Assembly (NCBI GenBank): GCA_041398745.1
Contig: JAWKUB010000005.1
Location: 558,001-622,000, forward strand
Reading direction: 5' to 3'
From: JACKHO01 sp041398745
GTDB taxonomy: Bacteria > Planctomycetota > Planctomycetia > Planctomycetales > Planctomycetaceae
DNA: 64,000 bases
Under the pieces are notes generated by a model. It saw nothing but the letters and a program-made list of their open reading frames with translations. It made no database searches and was not told where the DNA came from. Made by a program: the position numbers and the translations under genes. How positions within the stretch are numbered: the stretch's first letter is position 1; each line of letters begins with the position of its first letter. Shown here one piece after another: positions 37,032 through 46,339 of the stretch.

Positions 37032-39005
37032 TTACTCTGCTTCCCGTTCTGGCAACAGCACGAGAAAGTCGAAGAGCTGGCCGTAACGCTTGCCATCGAG
37101 TGTGATGTCGAATGGGACAATCTGAAGCCCCGAGGTTTTTGGCGAAGCGTCTCTTCGAAGCATTACTTTGAACGACTTGCGACTCTCGGGTGGCACTGAT
37201 CCCTCCAACACCGCGGGTGTTGCGGTGACTCCCTCTGGCAATACGAGAGCAACTTCGTGTTGCTGCTCGGTCGAGCGAAAGTTTCGGATGGTAATTTCCA
37301 CTTCCTGCTCTGCCGCTTCGCTTAAATCAACACGGTACGGATACGCCGAAACCCAGTAGGGATCGAACAAATACTCGTAGTCCATTTCTGGCAACAGGTC
37401 TTTGTAGAGAACGACCATTTCCTGCGACCACGCGTGGTAACGCTGCAGAAATGCCTGTGGCTCGGGCATGACGTACGAATGGCTGCCCATGACAATGTCG
37501 GGCTTTAAGTCCATCAGGTATTTGCTGCCAAGGACGTATCCTTCCTCAAGAATGGCGCTGTTGCGACACACGACCGCTTCGTGTCCGTTTTGAGCGGGAT
37601 CGCTCGGAGAGCCGAACAGATTGTCTCCCGTGAACGCGATTTTCTTGCCATCGAGTTCGAGCCATAGACAGCAGTGAAACTCAGTCTGGCCCGGCATCCA
37701 ATCGACGTGGATGGTGTACCCTTCCCACTCGACGGTCTCACCATCTTCAAAGGCCTTTTCGATTTGCATGCCGTCAAAGCCATCACCGTACGCCGAAACA
37801 AGTGCTGCGTAGTCGTAGCGGCGAGGATGCTCACAGCGGTCGACAATACTTTTGAGTGTCCAGGCTTCGGCTCCGAACTCCTTCAGTGCGGGTCCCAGAA
37901 GAAAATGATCGCCATGCATATGCGAAATCCAGAACGCGTCGATTTCCTTCAGTCCCATGTGCTCCCGCAAGCCAACAATGATTTGTTCCAGCACAGCACG
38001 GGGAAATAATCCGGCGTCGAGGATTAAACCGTGACCACTGTCTGAAATGATGATGGCAAAATTGCGTCCCTGATGCTCATGGCTCAGCTTATAGAGGTGC
38101 GGCGTGACCTGATTAATGTGCGGGATGGGAGTTGGCGTTGAAATGGGATCGCGCAGTTCAACGGCCTTGTCGAACACCGGATACCCCCGCACATAACTCG
38201 CGCGAAACTTCGTCAGCTTCTGTTGATACGTGGCAAGCTGATCTTTCGCACTGAGGATGACCGGCCCCTGCGAGGGGAGAATGACGTCGATGCTTTCTCC
38301 CCTCAGCTTCTCGACCGATTCGATGAGCGTGTCGACGCCTTTGGCGAATCCGTAATCCCATTCGGAATCGAACCAGTTGGTCATGGTGGGGCCGTCGTGA
38401 ATGACACTCCCCGTGAATGCAATGGTTTTTCCCTCATGCATCACAACGAAACTCAAGCCGCCCGGTGATGTGCCTGGCGTGCTGAGGCATTTGATTTCAA
38501 AGTCGCGCCACGTGAAAGTTTCTCCCAGCTCCAGTTCTCCCGTGACATCGATGGGCTGCGCCGGCGGTCGTACATAGCTCGCACCGTACACGGTGTACTG
38601 GTCGCCCAATTTGGGGAACCAGTGGCGAAAGCTCGCTGGGGCCTTGAGGATTTCCGCTTCCGCTGCGGACGTCACAATGTTGAAGGGCATAGTCTGATTA
38701 CGCAGCAGTCCCTGACAGCTCTCTCGATGATGGTCGGTCAGCAGAACCTGCTCGACGTGCTGCACGCCAATGTCCGCGAGATGCTCGAAGACTTTCCCAT
38801 CACCCACGTTGACGAGCAACGCGGCCTCGCCACTTCGCAGCACATAGACGTTGCATGTGTCTGTCAGGCGAAACAGATTGCGCGCATTCTCAAATGCCGG
38901 CTCGAGCTTTTCGGCACGGGCTGTTTCAACCATCCCGACGACCAGCAACACTCGAACGGCGAGGGAAAGAGCACCATTATTCCAGGCGGACCATTTCATG
39001 CGCAT
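37032..39005 (-). CDS. Exported tandem metallo-beta-lactamase-fold protein
   Basis: 657 residues with an N-terminal signal sequence (SLAVRVLLVVGMVETARA). Two MBL-fold domains are visible. In the first (about 40-290) the HxHxDH site is degenerate (LLTDHHRESCQG), so it has probably lost normal metal binding. In the second (about 330-560) it is intact: FWISHMHGDHFLLGP, followed by MPGQTEFHCC and AFTGDNLFG. The C-terminal 100 residues look like a beta-sandwich (EVEITIRNFRSTEQQHEVALVLPEGV). Substrate unknown. Confidence 0.85.
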   Translation of the reverse strand: MRMKWSAWNNGALSLAVRVLLVVGMVETARAEKLEPAFENARNLFRLTDTCNVYVLRSGEAALLVNVGDGKVFEHLADIGVQHVEQVLLTDHHRESCQGLLRNQTMPFNIVTSAAEAEILKAPASFRHWFPKLGDQYTVYGASYVRPPAQPIDVTGELELGETFTWRDFEIKCLSTPGTSPGGLSFVVMHEGKTIAFTGSVIHDGPTMTNWFDSEWDYGFAKGVDTLIESVEKLRGESIDVILPSQGPVILSAKDQLATYQQKLTKFRASYVRGYPVFDKAVELRDPISTPTPIPHINQVTPHLYKLSHEHQGRNFAIIISDSGHGLILDAGLFPRAVLEQIIVGLREHMGLKEIDAFWISHMHGDHFLLGPALKEFGAEAWTLKSIVDRCEHPRRYDYAALVSAYGDGFDGMQIEKAFEDGETVEWEGYTIHVDWMPGQTEFHCCLWLELDGKKIAFTGDNLFGSPSDPAQNGHEAVVCRNSAILEEGYVLGSKYLMDLKPDIVMGSHSYVMPEPQAFLQRYHAWSQEMVVLYKDLLPEMDYEYLFDPYWVSAYPYRVDLSEAAEQEVEITIRNFRSTEQQHEVALVLPEGVTATPAVLEGSVPPESRKSFKVMLRRDASPKTSGLQIVPFDITLDGKRYGQLFDFLVLLPEREAE

Positions 39006-39134
39006 TGCTCCGGTGATTGCTGCGACTGTAGAAGAGTTGATGAAGCGTCGCCTGACGGTTCACCAAACCAAATCCTAGCGGGTGACTTGTTTCGTTGGGA
39101 ACCGAGTTGTCCGTTGAGTGCTGGAACGGCGTGG

Positions 39135-39175
39135 CTCACGCGGAAACGCGGGGATCGCGGAGGGGATGATTGGGA
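39135..39175 (+). repeat. GxxExxY-type leader relic, third copy
   Basis: CTCACGCGGAAACGCGGGGATCGCGGAGGGGATGATTGGGA on the plus strand. It is the same element as at 26763-26815 and 27087-27130 but without any recognisable coding sequence after it. Confidence 0.5.
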
Positions 39176-39203
39176 CGCTCCGCGTTAGTGGAAGCCCTTG
39201 TGA

Positions 39204-39309
39204 AATGTAGAGGGAACTCCGGGGGCTTGTCAGCACCATTCACTGCGACGAACACAGAGCTTCTCTCCCTGAAATTGTACCACGCGTTTACGGGGCGCCC
39301 CGCCACCCG
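39204..39309. repeat. Direct repeat R1 (about 106 bp)
   Basis: Nearly identical to R2 at 40567-40673 in the same orientation. Both run from AATGTAG through GGGGGCTTGTCAGCACCATT and CCCTGAAATTGTACCACGCG to CGCCACCC, with scattered mismatches. The two copies flank the SMI1/KNR4 and Imm7 genes. Confidence 0.85.
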
Positions 39310-39390
39310 GCCGCGCGGAGGGGAATATGAGATTGGATGCAATCCAGATGTTGCTATTGAGTTTCGTAGGTTAGGTGCAGCGAAGCGAAA

Positions 39391-39422
39391 CCCAACAATC
39401 GGCGCGAGAATCAAATGTTGGG
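39391..39422. repeat. Inverted repeat CCCAACA/TGTTGGG
   Basis: A 7-bp perfect stem around an 18-base loop, preceded by TAGGTTAGGTGCAGCGAAGCG. It looks like part of a dispersed palindromic repeat. The surrounding 39310-39521 contains no supported gene. Confidence 0.4.
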
Positions 39423-39521
39423 TGATGCGAACGTACTCGACAACGTTCTAGTCGACTGTGACTCACGTCTGAATCAGCTCACGAAGCCGCCCTTCCGTTC
39501 GCGTCACCCAACCAATTGGAA

Positions 39522-39956
39522 CTATGTTGGACTCCATTCGCGCTGCAGCAACGATTCAAGTGTAATTTCCAAATCTTCAATGTCGCATGGTGATTCATTT
39601 GATTTATCCCATTGCACTAGCAACGGGACAACAGAAGCGTCTCCGGTCAGCTCAGCAAGAATTGGTTCGCCGTCGTAGCCGCACGCAAGGTGCATCAATG
39701 TTCGGCCGTTGAACTTGAAAGTTTCAGTAGTTGGAACGAGCGGTGCAAAACATTGAATCCAGAAGTCAGGGAGAAAACACCCGGGCGTCGACAACAGCAA
39801 CGAGGCGTCAGAATAGAGTTGTCGAAGGGAGTGGGGGAGTTCAAGTCCAGTTGCCAGCTCGAATGCGGCAAAGTCCGCACGAGTGAGTTTCTCGCGATGA
39901 CTTTCGCCAAGTCGCCTAGCCTTTTCCTGGGTATCTTCGTGGTCGTGTGGATTCAT
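39522..39956 (-). CDS. SMI1/KNR4 family protein
   Basis: 144 residues. The pattern LTRADFAAFELATGLELPHSLRQLYSDASLLL is the family's hallmark (an aspartate/glutamate-rich start, then 'g..LP..yr.l'). CGYDGEPILAELTGD and PLLVQWDKS occupy the place of the usual 'fg.dg.g..~.~d' block. SMI1/KNR4 proteins in bacteria serve mainly as immunity proteins against contact-dependent or polymorphic toxins. It is adjacent to an Imm7-like gene on the same strand; no cognate toxin is visible. Confidence 0.75.
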   Translation of the reverse strand: MNPHDHEDTQEKARRLGESHREKLTRADFAAFELATGLELPHSLRQLYSDASLLLSTPGCFLPDFWIQCFAPLVPTTETFKFNGRTLMHLACGYDGEPILAELTGDASVVPLLVQWDKSNESPCDIEDLEITLESLLQREWSPT

Positions 39957-40000
39957 GTTCGGCTGTGGCCTAAGAAAGTGTCTCCTCCTTGTTCCAAACC

Positions 40001-40510
40001 CTACGAAACTTCATCCAAAGCAGTCGGGGGATCAAGGTTGGGCATGATTGGGCCAAAGAACGGGTCATCGAGTTCCGTTACCCGACCATTTTCGATTCGA
40101 TGAACGCGGAACACATTCGTGTAGTCATAGTCGACGGGTGGGGTAAATCGCGAGTACCGCTTTGGGGCGACCGTTGGATCGTGGGCATCCTCATCGTCGT
40201 GGACGTAGAACCGTCCGTAACTACCCGGACCATTTTGGGCAATCCAATCCAGCATGTCCCAGACTGGTGCGGCACGGTGATTGCGAGAAATGCAGAACAT
40301 CAAGATGCCGTTTTGGAAGTTGATGGTCTCATGAAAATAGGTCCGGAACATTGGGTGGGGATTGGCGGCGCACCATTCATTGAACGCAGCCCACAGTTTT
40401 CGGTCCGCCGCGTCAACAGCTTCGTCAATTCGCTCTAGTTCCGAGAACTCAGCGTCCCGGTAAGACTCGTGTGATGATCGGAGAATGCACCATCCATAGC
40501 CTGAAAACAT
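40001..40510 (-). CDS. Imm7-like immunity protein
   Basis: 169 residues from MFSGYGWCILRSSHES (40510); the longer frame to 40618 runs into repeat R2. Matches to the Imm7 family are the N-terminal 'M..yhGW..ir.s', the middle ISRNHRAAP...DMLDWIAQNGPGSYGRFYVHDDED and the C-terminal FRVHRIENGRVTELDDPFFGPIMP. Imm7 proteins neutralise toxins of polymorphic-toxin systems. It lies between direct repeats with an SMI1/KNR4 gene, suggesting an orphan immunity cassette. Confidence 0.75.
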   Translation of the reverse strand: MFSGYGWCILRSSHESYRDAEFSELERIDEAVDAADRKLWAAFNEWCAANPHPMFRTYFHETINFQNGILMFCISRNHRAAPVWDMLDWIAQNGPGSYGRFYVHDDEDAHDPTVAPKRYSRFTPPVDYDYTNVFRVHRIENGRVTELDDPFFGPIMPNLDPPTALDEVS

Positions 40511-40535
40511 CACGATCTCCCGACAAAAGTGACCT

Positions 40536-40560
40536 CGTTCCCAAGCTCCGCTTGGGAACG
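40536..40560. repeat. Perfect 11-bp stem hairpin
   Basis: CGTTCCCAAGC - TCC - GCTTGGGAACG, immediately upstream of Imm7 on the minus strand and 6 bp from repeat R2. It is compact and palindromic, as in dispersed MITE-like repeats. Confidence 0.6.
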
Positions 40561-40566
40561 CCCTGC

Positions 40567-40673
40567 AATGTAGTGGGAACTTCGGGGGCTTGTCAGCACC
40601 ATTCACTGCGGCGAACACAGAGCTTCTCTCCCTGAAATTGTACCACGCGTTTGCAAGGCGCCCCCGCCACCCA
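40567..40673. repeat. Direct repeat R2 (about 107 bp)
   Basis: Second copy of R1 (39204-39309). Its right end coincides with the point where the small CxxC-protein relic at 40680-40797 loses its coding sequence. Confidence 0.85.
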
Positions 40674-40679
40674 GACCGC

Positions 40680-40797
40680 CATCATTGCCAACAGTAATGA
40701 CCGCGTTGCTGCATTGTGGGCAATGGCCGGAGTAGTGCCAGAGGAACGCAGTTCCGTCCACGACAATCTTGTGTGTGCCTCTTTTGGGCCATGCCAT
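40680..40797 (-). pseudogene. Truncated small zinc-ribbon-like gene
   Basis: From ATG 40797 the minus strand encodes MAWPKRGTHKIVVDGTAFLW followed by HYSGHCPQCSNAVITVGNDG. These 40 residues look like a genuine small protein (basic start, HCPxC knuckle), then the frame runs into repeat R2 and becomes low-complexity. The gene was probably cut by repeat insertion or recombination. Confidence 0.5.
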
Positions 40798-40943
40798 TCT
40801 TGAGTTCCCCTCGCTCGTGAGTTTAGTCTGCCAAACAAAGGATCACGCCGCAACCGCCGATCATCTTTCGTCGACCACTCCCCTCCTGATACACTTTGTG
40901 TACCTGAATTTGCCCTGCCACCGTGAGTTGTCGAACCGAATCC

Positions 40944-43856
40944 ATGATGATGAAACAAGGTCTGTTGCTGACTTTTCTGTCTGCCCTGCTGTCGGTCTCG
41001 GCGGTAGCTGGCGAAGGGGAGGACTTTTTCGAGAAGCAGGTGCGGCCGTTGTTGGTGGAGCGGTGTTACAAGTGTCACTCCGGGGCGAAGGCGGGGGGCG
41101 GATTGTCGCTGGAATCGGCGAAGGGGTGGCAGCGGGGTGGTGAGAGTGGGCCGGCCCTTGTGCCCGGCAAGCCAGGTGAGAGTTTGCTCGTCGACGCGAT
41201 TCATTACCGCACGCTCGAAATGCCGCCGCCTGAGGCTGGTGGGAAACTCTCAGACGAACAAATCGCGGTGCTGGAAAAGTGGATTTCGATGGGGGCACCC
41301 GATCCCCGAACGGACGCCAACAAAATCGGTGGAATGTCTCTCGACGTGGCGGCCACCTGGTGGTCGTTTCAGCCGTTGCCGCAAGTTGACGCTCCTGGTC
41401 AGCCGGCGGCGGTGGATGCGTTCCTGCAGCAGAAAATTGAGGAGCATGGTCTCACTGTCGCTGCGGCTGCGGACAAGCGGACTCTCATCCGACGGGCGAC
41501 TTATGATTTGACAGGACTGCCGCCGACGCCGGCAGAGGTGGCGGCTTTCCTCGCAGATGAATCGCCCGAGGCGTTTGCGAAGGTGGTCGACCGGTTGCTG
41601 GAGTCACCGCAGTATGGTGTGCATTGGGGGCGGCACTGGCTCGACGTGGTCCGTTATGCCGACACGGCGGGGGAGAACACCGACCGACCGCTGCCGCATG
41701 CGTGGCGGTATCGTAACTGGGTGCTCAACTCGCTGAATGAGGACATGCCGTTCGATGAGTTCGTCCGCTGGCAACTGTGTGGCGACCTCATTGGCCGGGA
41801 GTGGGAAAGTGATAAACGGAACGAAGCCATTGTCGCCACCGGGTACCTCGCCATTGCACGGCGGTTCGGGCATGACATCGACAAAGACATTCATTTGATG
41901 CACGAAGATGTCATCGACAACCTCGGCAAGAACATGCTCGGCCTCACGCTGGGCTGTGCCCGATGTCATGATCACAAATACGACCCCGTTTCCTCGGAGG
42001 ATTACTACGCACTCTACGGCGTGTTCGATAGCACGCGGTTTGCGTTTCCGGGTTGTGAGCCGAAAGGGCAGCCACGCGATTTGGTGCCGCTGATTGACCA
42101 GTCGGTGCTCGATGCACGAATGGCGGTGTACAAGGAGCAGCTCGCCGCGTTTGAGCAGCAGGAGAAACGGATTGGTGAAGAGTCGCAGCGTCTGAAGCAA
42201 CTGGCGACGGAGAACAGCCAAGTCCTGGCGGAGGCGAATGTGCCAGAAGGGGAGTTGGCATCGATTCACGAGGGACGGGAAGCAACTCTTGATGCAGTCG
42301 CCATGAAACGTGGTGACGTGCTGCAGTTGACCGTGCTTCCGAACGGCAATTACGGAGCCGACACGACCCGGATTGAACTGGAGATTTCGAACACGGGGCA
42401 ACCGGAGAAGAAATGGAATGTGCGGGATCTCATCCCGCGCTATGCCGCCGAGGGGCCTGCGTTTGAAGACAACGGAGCCACCTGGTGCCTGTTGGACGTG
42501 ACCGAGGGGCCGCAGTATTTGAAGGACAAGAAGGTGGATTTGAACGGGCAGCCGAGCCTCGATGGCTGGGCGAACGTGGAGAATCCTTCCTCGATTGTGA
42601 ATGCATCGACTGATTCCGTTTCCGTGTGGACGACGCTGCCGCCGCAAACGCTGTTCGTGCATCCCGGCCCCGATCGAAACGTCGCGATCGCATGGGTTTG
42701 TCCAGAGGATGGAGCGTACCAGGTTCACGGACTGGTGGCCGATGGTCACCCGGCGCCGGGGCTTGATGGAGTATCGTTCCGACTCGAACACTTTGGAGCG
42801 AAAGGGTTCGGCGAGGGGCTCGTCGCACTGGGTGAGTTGACCACCGGTTCGCAGAAACCCAAACCGGAAGCTCCGACGTTTCCAGTCGCATACGCCGTCG
42901 TTGAGGGACCTCCACATAATGTGAACATGCAATTGCGGGGTGATCCCGAACAAACAGGTGAGGAAATTCCGCGATCGTGGTTGTCAGCCTTTGGTGATGA
43001 GCCACTCGGCAACGAAGAGAACAGTGGCCGCGATGAACTTGCGGACCGCGTTGTCTCCCATCCGTTGTTTGCGCGAGTGTTGGCGAATCGTATTTGGCAA
43101 TGGCATTTTGGCCGGGGCATTGTGGCAACACCGAATGACCTGGGAGCACGTGGCGCCGCGCCAACGCATCCGGAACTGCTCGACTGGCTGGCTGGTCAAC
43201 TGGTCGCCCATGATTTTCAACTGAAGCCCATTCATCGACTGCTCATGCAAACCCAAGCGTACCAGCGTGGGAGTCTGCCGGTTGAGGAAGGTGGCGATCC
43301 TGAGAATCACTGGTTGTCGCACTTTTCGCGACGACGACTGACTGCCGAAGAAATTCGGGACAGTTTTTTGGCTTCCAGCGGTGAGCTTGATGTCGGCATG
43401 GGGGAAAGGCATCCGTTCCCGCCGGAATCGACGTGGTCGTTCACTCAGCACAATCCTTTCAATGCTGTGTACGAAACGAACCGCCGCAGTTGCTTTCTCA
43501 TGGTGCAGCGACAGCGGCGGCATCCTTACCTCGCCTTGTTCGACGGGGCCGATGCCAACGCCAGCACGCCGGTGCGCGACTCCACTACCGTCCCCACGCA
43601 GGCGTTGTATTTCATGAATGCACCCTTTGTGCATGACCGGGCTGGTGCGTTTGCTGGAAGGGTTCTTGGTCATTCACAAGAATTGAATACTCAATTGGAT
43701 TTCGCCTACGCCACGCTGTTCCAGCGAGAACCGACTGCAGGCGAACGTGAACGAGCGCTGCAGTTCGTCGAGCGTTATCCCGGTGAACCAACTGAAAAGT
43801 GGGCCGCGTTCGCGCGGGTGCTGATGTCCTCCAGCGAATTCCTGTACGTTGATTAA
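40944..43856 (+). CDS. Planctomycete cytochrome protein: PSCyt1-DUF1549-DUF1553
   Basis: About 970 residues from the MMMKQGLLLTFLSALLSVSA signal peptide. The N-terminal cytochrome-like domain has one haem motif (ERCYKCHSGA) and the usual LVPGKPGESLLVDAI. DUF1549 spans about 145-360 (LIRRATYDLTGLPPTPAEVAAFL, GCARCHDHKYDPVSSEDYYAL), with a second CxxCH. The middle is a beta-rich insert with a coiled segment (QQEKRIGEESQRLKQL). DUF1553 occupies about 690-970 (LFARVLANRIWQWHFGRGIV, LTAEEIRDSFLA, TVPTQALYFMN). The DUF1501 partner follows with an overlap or 16-bp gap depending on start. Function unproven. Confidence 0.94.
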   Translation: MMMKQGLLLTFLSALLSVSAVAGEGEDFFEKQVRPLLVERCYKCHSGAKAGGGLSLESAKGWQRGGESGPALVPGKPGESLLVDAIHYRTLEMPPPEAGGKLSDEQIAVLEKWISMGAPDPRTDANKIGGMSLDVAATWWSFQPLPQVDAPGQPAAVDAFLQQKIEEHGLTVAAAADKRTLIRRATYDLTGLPPTPAEVAAFLADESPEAFAKVVDRLLESPQYGVHWGRHWLDVVRYADTAGENTDRPLPHAWRYRNWVLNSLNEDMPFDEFVRWQLCGDLIGREWESDKRNEAIVATGYLAIARRFGHDIDKDIHLMHEDVIDNLGKNMLGLTLGCARCHDHKYDPVSSEDYYALYGVFDSTRFAFPGCEPKGQPRDLVPLIDQSVLDARMAVYKEQLAAFEQQEKRIGEESQRLKQLATENSQVLAEANVPEGELASIHEGREATLDAVAMKRGDVLQLTVLPNGNYGADTTRIELEISNTGQPEKKWNVRDLIPRYAAEGPAFEDNGATWCLLDVTEGPQYLKDKKVDLNGQPSLDGWANVENPSSIVNASTDSVSVWTTLPPQTLFVHPGPDRNVAIAWVCPEDGAYQVHGLVADGHPAPGLDGVSFRLEHFGAKGFGEGLVALGELTTGSQKPKPEAPTFPVAYAVVEGPPHNVNMQLRGDPEQTGEEIPRSWLSAFGDEPLGNEENSGRDELADRVVSHPLFARVLANRIWQWHFGRGIVATPNDLGARGAAPTHPELLDWLAGQLVAHDFQLKPIHRLLMQTQAYQRGSLPVEEGGDPENHWLSHFSRRRLTAEEIRDSFLASSGELDVGMGERHPFPPESTWSFTQHNPFNAVYETNRRSCFLMVQRQRRHPYLALFDGADANASTPVRDSTTVPTQALYFMNAPFVHDRAGAFAGRVLGHSQELNTQLDFAYATLFQREPTAGERERALQFVERYPGEPTEKWAAFARVLMSSSEFLYVD

Positions 43857-43872
43857 CAACTTCGAGCCGCCC

Positions 43873-45264
43873 ATGTTTCCTTCCCTCATTTCTCGACGTA
43901 ATGCCATTCGATCGGCCGTGGCTGGATCGATGCTGTTTCCCGGCATTGTGCAGCAACTGCTCGCTGACGAAGGCGATCCACTGGCCCCGCGCGATTCGCA
44001 TTTTCCCGGCCGTGCGAAGAATGTCATTTTCCTGTTCATGACTGGCGGCGTTTCGCATGTGGACACGTTTGATCCTAAGCCGGCGCTGCACCGAGACCAT
44101 GGCAAGGAAATCCAGGCGGACCATCCCGAAATCAAAGACCGTCCCGGCTACGAACGGATTTTTCTCAAGCGCCCTCAGTGGAATTTCGCTCCGTATGGCG
44201 AATGCGGAACGGAAGTAAGCGAGTTATTTCCGCACGTCGCGGAATGTGTGGATGACATCGCGATGATTCGGTCCATGCACACTTCGCATTCGAACCATTA
44301 CAACGCCACACTCGGCATGCATACGGGGTCGTTCGCTTTTTCGCGACCGAGCCTGGGCTCGTGGGTGAGTTATGGGTTAGGAACAGAGAACAAAAACCTG
44401 CCTAGTTTCGTTGTTATTGCTCCGCAGCAGACGTATGCCGGCACACAGGTCTACGCCAACGATTTTCTCCCGGCGGCGCATCAGGGAACACTGGTTGTGC
44501 CCGGGGCCGAGCCGGTGGCGAATGTCAAGCCGCGCGTTTCGGAGGAGCGGCAACGGCTCGAACTGGAAGCCCTGCAGTCCATTAATGAAGAACATTTACA
44601 GGCCCGCCGCCGTGACGCTGATTTGGCAGCGAGGATGCGATCCTTCGAAACGGCCTTCGGTATGCAAATGGCCGTGCCCGAGGTGTTTGATTTCTCCAAT
44701 GAAACGCAGGCCACGTTTGAGAGCTACGCCCTGGCGCCCGGCCAGACGAGCGGATTCGGTTGGCAGTGTCTGGCCGCGCGGCGACTCGTTGAACGGGGTG
44801 TGCGGTACGTCGAACTCATTGATACCGGTTCCTCAGGAAACTGGGACGCACACGGCGACATGATGTCGCACGTCGGTCTGGCGAAGAATGTTGATCAACC
44901 CATTGCGGCCTTGCTGAAAGATTTGAAACAGCGCGGAATGCTCGACGACACACTGGTTGTCTGGACCACGGAATTTGGTCGCACGCCCTTCAACAACTCG
45001 GCCGATGCCAAAGGCCGCGAACACCATCCCTGGGGATTTACGTCATGGCTGGCCGGTGCTGGCGTGAAGCCGGGCATTGTCTACGGGGCGACCGACGAGT
45101 ACGGGTTACGGGCCGTGGAGAATAAAGTCCACGTCCACGACTTCCACGCCACCATTCTGCACTTAATGGGCTTTGACCATGAACGGCTGACATTCCGTCA
45201 TGCGGGTCGAGACTATCGCCTGACTGATGTCGCCGGCAATGTGGTTGATGGTTTGTTGGCTTAG
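43873..45264 (+). CDS. DUF1501 domain protein
   Basis: 463 residues from MFPSLISRRNAIRSAVAGSM, with a Tat-type signal (SRRNAI plus hydrophobic stretch). DUF1501 is a sulfatase/alkaline-phosphatase-like fold: NVIFLFMTGGVSHVDTFDPKP at the start, HTSHSNHYNATLGMHTG, then WTTEFGRTPFNN and GREHHPWGFTSWLAGAGVKPGIVYGATDEYG near the end. It is the standard partner of DUF1549/DUF1553 cytochrome proteins in planctomycetes. No enzymatic activity is established. Confidence 0.93.
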   Translation: MFPSLISRRNAIRSAVAGSMLFPGIVQQLLADEGDPLAPRDSHFPGRAKNVIFLFMTGGVSHVDTFDPKPALHRDHGKEIQADHPEIKDRPGYERIFLKRPQWNFAPYGECGTEVSELFPHVAECVDDIAMIRSMHTSHSNHYNATLGMHTGSFAFSRPSLGSWVSYGLGTENKNLPSFVVIAPQQTYAGTQVYANDFLPAAHQGTLVVPGAEPVANVKPRVSEERQRLELEALQSINEEHLQARRRDADLAARMRSFETAFGMQMAVPEVFDFSNETQATFESYALAPGQTSGFGWQCLAARRLVERGVRYVELIDTGSSGNWDAHGDMMSHVGLAKNVDQPIAALLKDLKQRGMLDDTLVVWTTEFGRTPFNNSADAKGREHHPWGFTSWLAGAGVKPGIVYGATDEYGLRAVENKVHVHDFHATILHLMGFDHERLTFRHAGRDYRLTDVAGNVVDGLLA

Positions 45265-45393
45265 GCGTGAAAGCTCGGCTCGATTCGGTGTTTATCAGCT
45301 CTGCGACAGATTCCTGTCGACAGCGGGCCAGGCAAGATGTATTGTCTTTAAGTGAGTGGGCTGCTTTTGATGCGAATCCTCAGAGGAAGAGTT

Positions 45394-46251
45394 ATGCGAA
45401 AAGGTTTTCTGTTTAGTGCGCTACTGAGTTGTTGCTGGCTGACGGTCCAGGTGGGAGCCCAGGAGCCGCGTCCTGAAGAGGACATTCCACGACGCATTGA
45501 GCATATGCACCGAGCTGCCGAAAACCTGGAAGAGGCGGGATTGCATGATCAGGCCCGGGAGTTGCATGAGCGAGCCGAAGCCATGGAACGGGAATTCCAC
45601 GAACGGCACGCGCATGAACATGAAGGGCATGAGCATCCTCACGAAGGAGTGCCCGAAGCTCTCATCCACCGCATGGCAGAATTGCAGGAGCAGGTACACG
45701 GTCTGCGGAATGAAATCCGTGAAATGCGGGAAGTTATGGAAACGATGCGCCGGGAACTCGCGCATCGCCCCGGACCAGGAATTCCACAACCAGTTCCAGG
45801 TGGCCCATACTATGTCCCAAGCGGTCAATACGTACCGGGGCAGCCCCAGCCGAATCCAGGTGCGCCGATCTACCGTGATCCACAACCAAATCCAGGAAGT
45901 TTTTCTCAGTCCGGTAGGCTAGAACGTGTTCCGCAACTTCAAGCTAGCCCTGCACAACCGATTGAAAACCCGCGAGAACCGATTGAAAATCCGCGAGTAA
46001 GGGGTGGACAACCACGAGATGACTTCCGAGTTCCTAATCAGGACTTCGGCCCCTCGCGGCCTGTTAGCCCTCCACGCGTGGAACAACCCCGTGACGACGT
46101 TTTTCCTGAAGGAGAATTCGGTCCTGCCGTAGATGAAGAGCGACCGACCCTACTCGAGGAGTCGCCTTCTGGAAGGGACGCGACCGAAGTTATTGAAGGC
46201 GACTTTGCGGCCCCTGAATCTGAGGTCAGTGAGGCAGCCGCTGCCGAATAG
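45394..46251 (+). CDS. Secreted His/Pro/Glu-rich protein, unknown function
   Basis: 285 residues from MRKGFLFSALLSCCWLTVQVGA, a signal peptide, with AGAGGAAGAG just upstream. After it comes a helical region with Glu/His-rich heptads (ENLEEAGLHDQARELHERAEAME, then HERHAHEHEGHEHPHEG, a possible metal-binding His cluster). A coiled coil follows (MAELQEQVHGLRNEIREMREVMETMRREL), then a Pro/Asn/Gln-rich disordered tail with short repeats (QPQPNPGAP, DPQPNPGSF; IENPREPIENPR). It is probably a periplasmic or surface structural protein. I recognise no family. Confidence 0.8.
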   Translation: MRKGFLFSALLSCCWLTVQVGAQEPRPEEDIPRRIEHMHRAAENLEEAGLHDQARELHERAEAMEREFHERHAHEHEGHEHPHEGVPEALIHRMAELQEQVHGLRNEIREMREVMETMRRELAHRPGPGIPQPVPGGPYYVPSGQYVPGQPQPNPGAPIYRDPQPNPGSFSQSGRLERVPQLQASPAQPIENPREPIENPRVRGGQPRDDFRVPNQDFGPSRPVSPPRVEQPRDDVFPEGEFGPAVDEERPTLLEESPSGRDATEVIEGDFAAPESEVSEAAAAE

Positions 46252-46339
46252 TCGTATGACTGTTCAGTTTTTTTGTGAAATTCCGACGCGGGAACAATCC
46301 TCAGTTTTCCCGAAGCGAGTCGTGTGCTAAAGTTGCGTG

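Noticed and set aside
41604..42953. 449-residue minus-strand ORF
   Set aside because: Lies wholly antisense to the DUF1549/DUF1553 gene; rich in Arg/His/Pro with no domain. A G/C-bias shadow.
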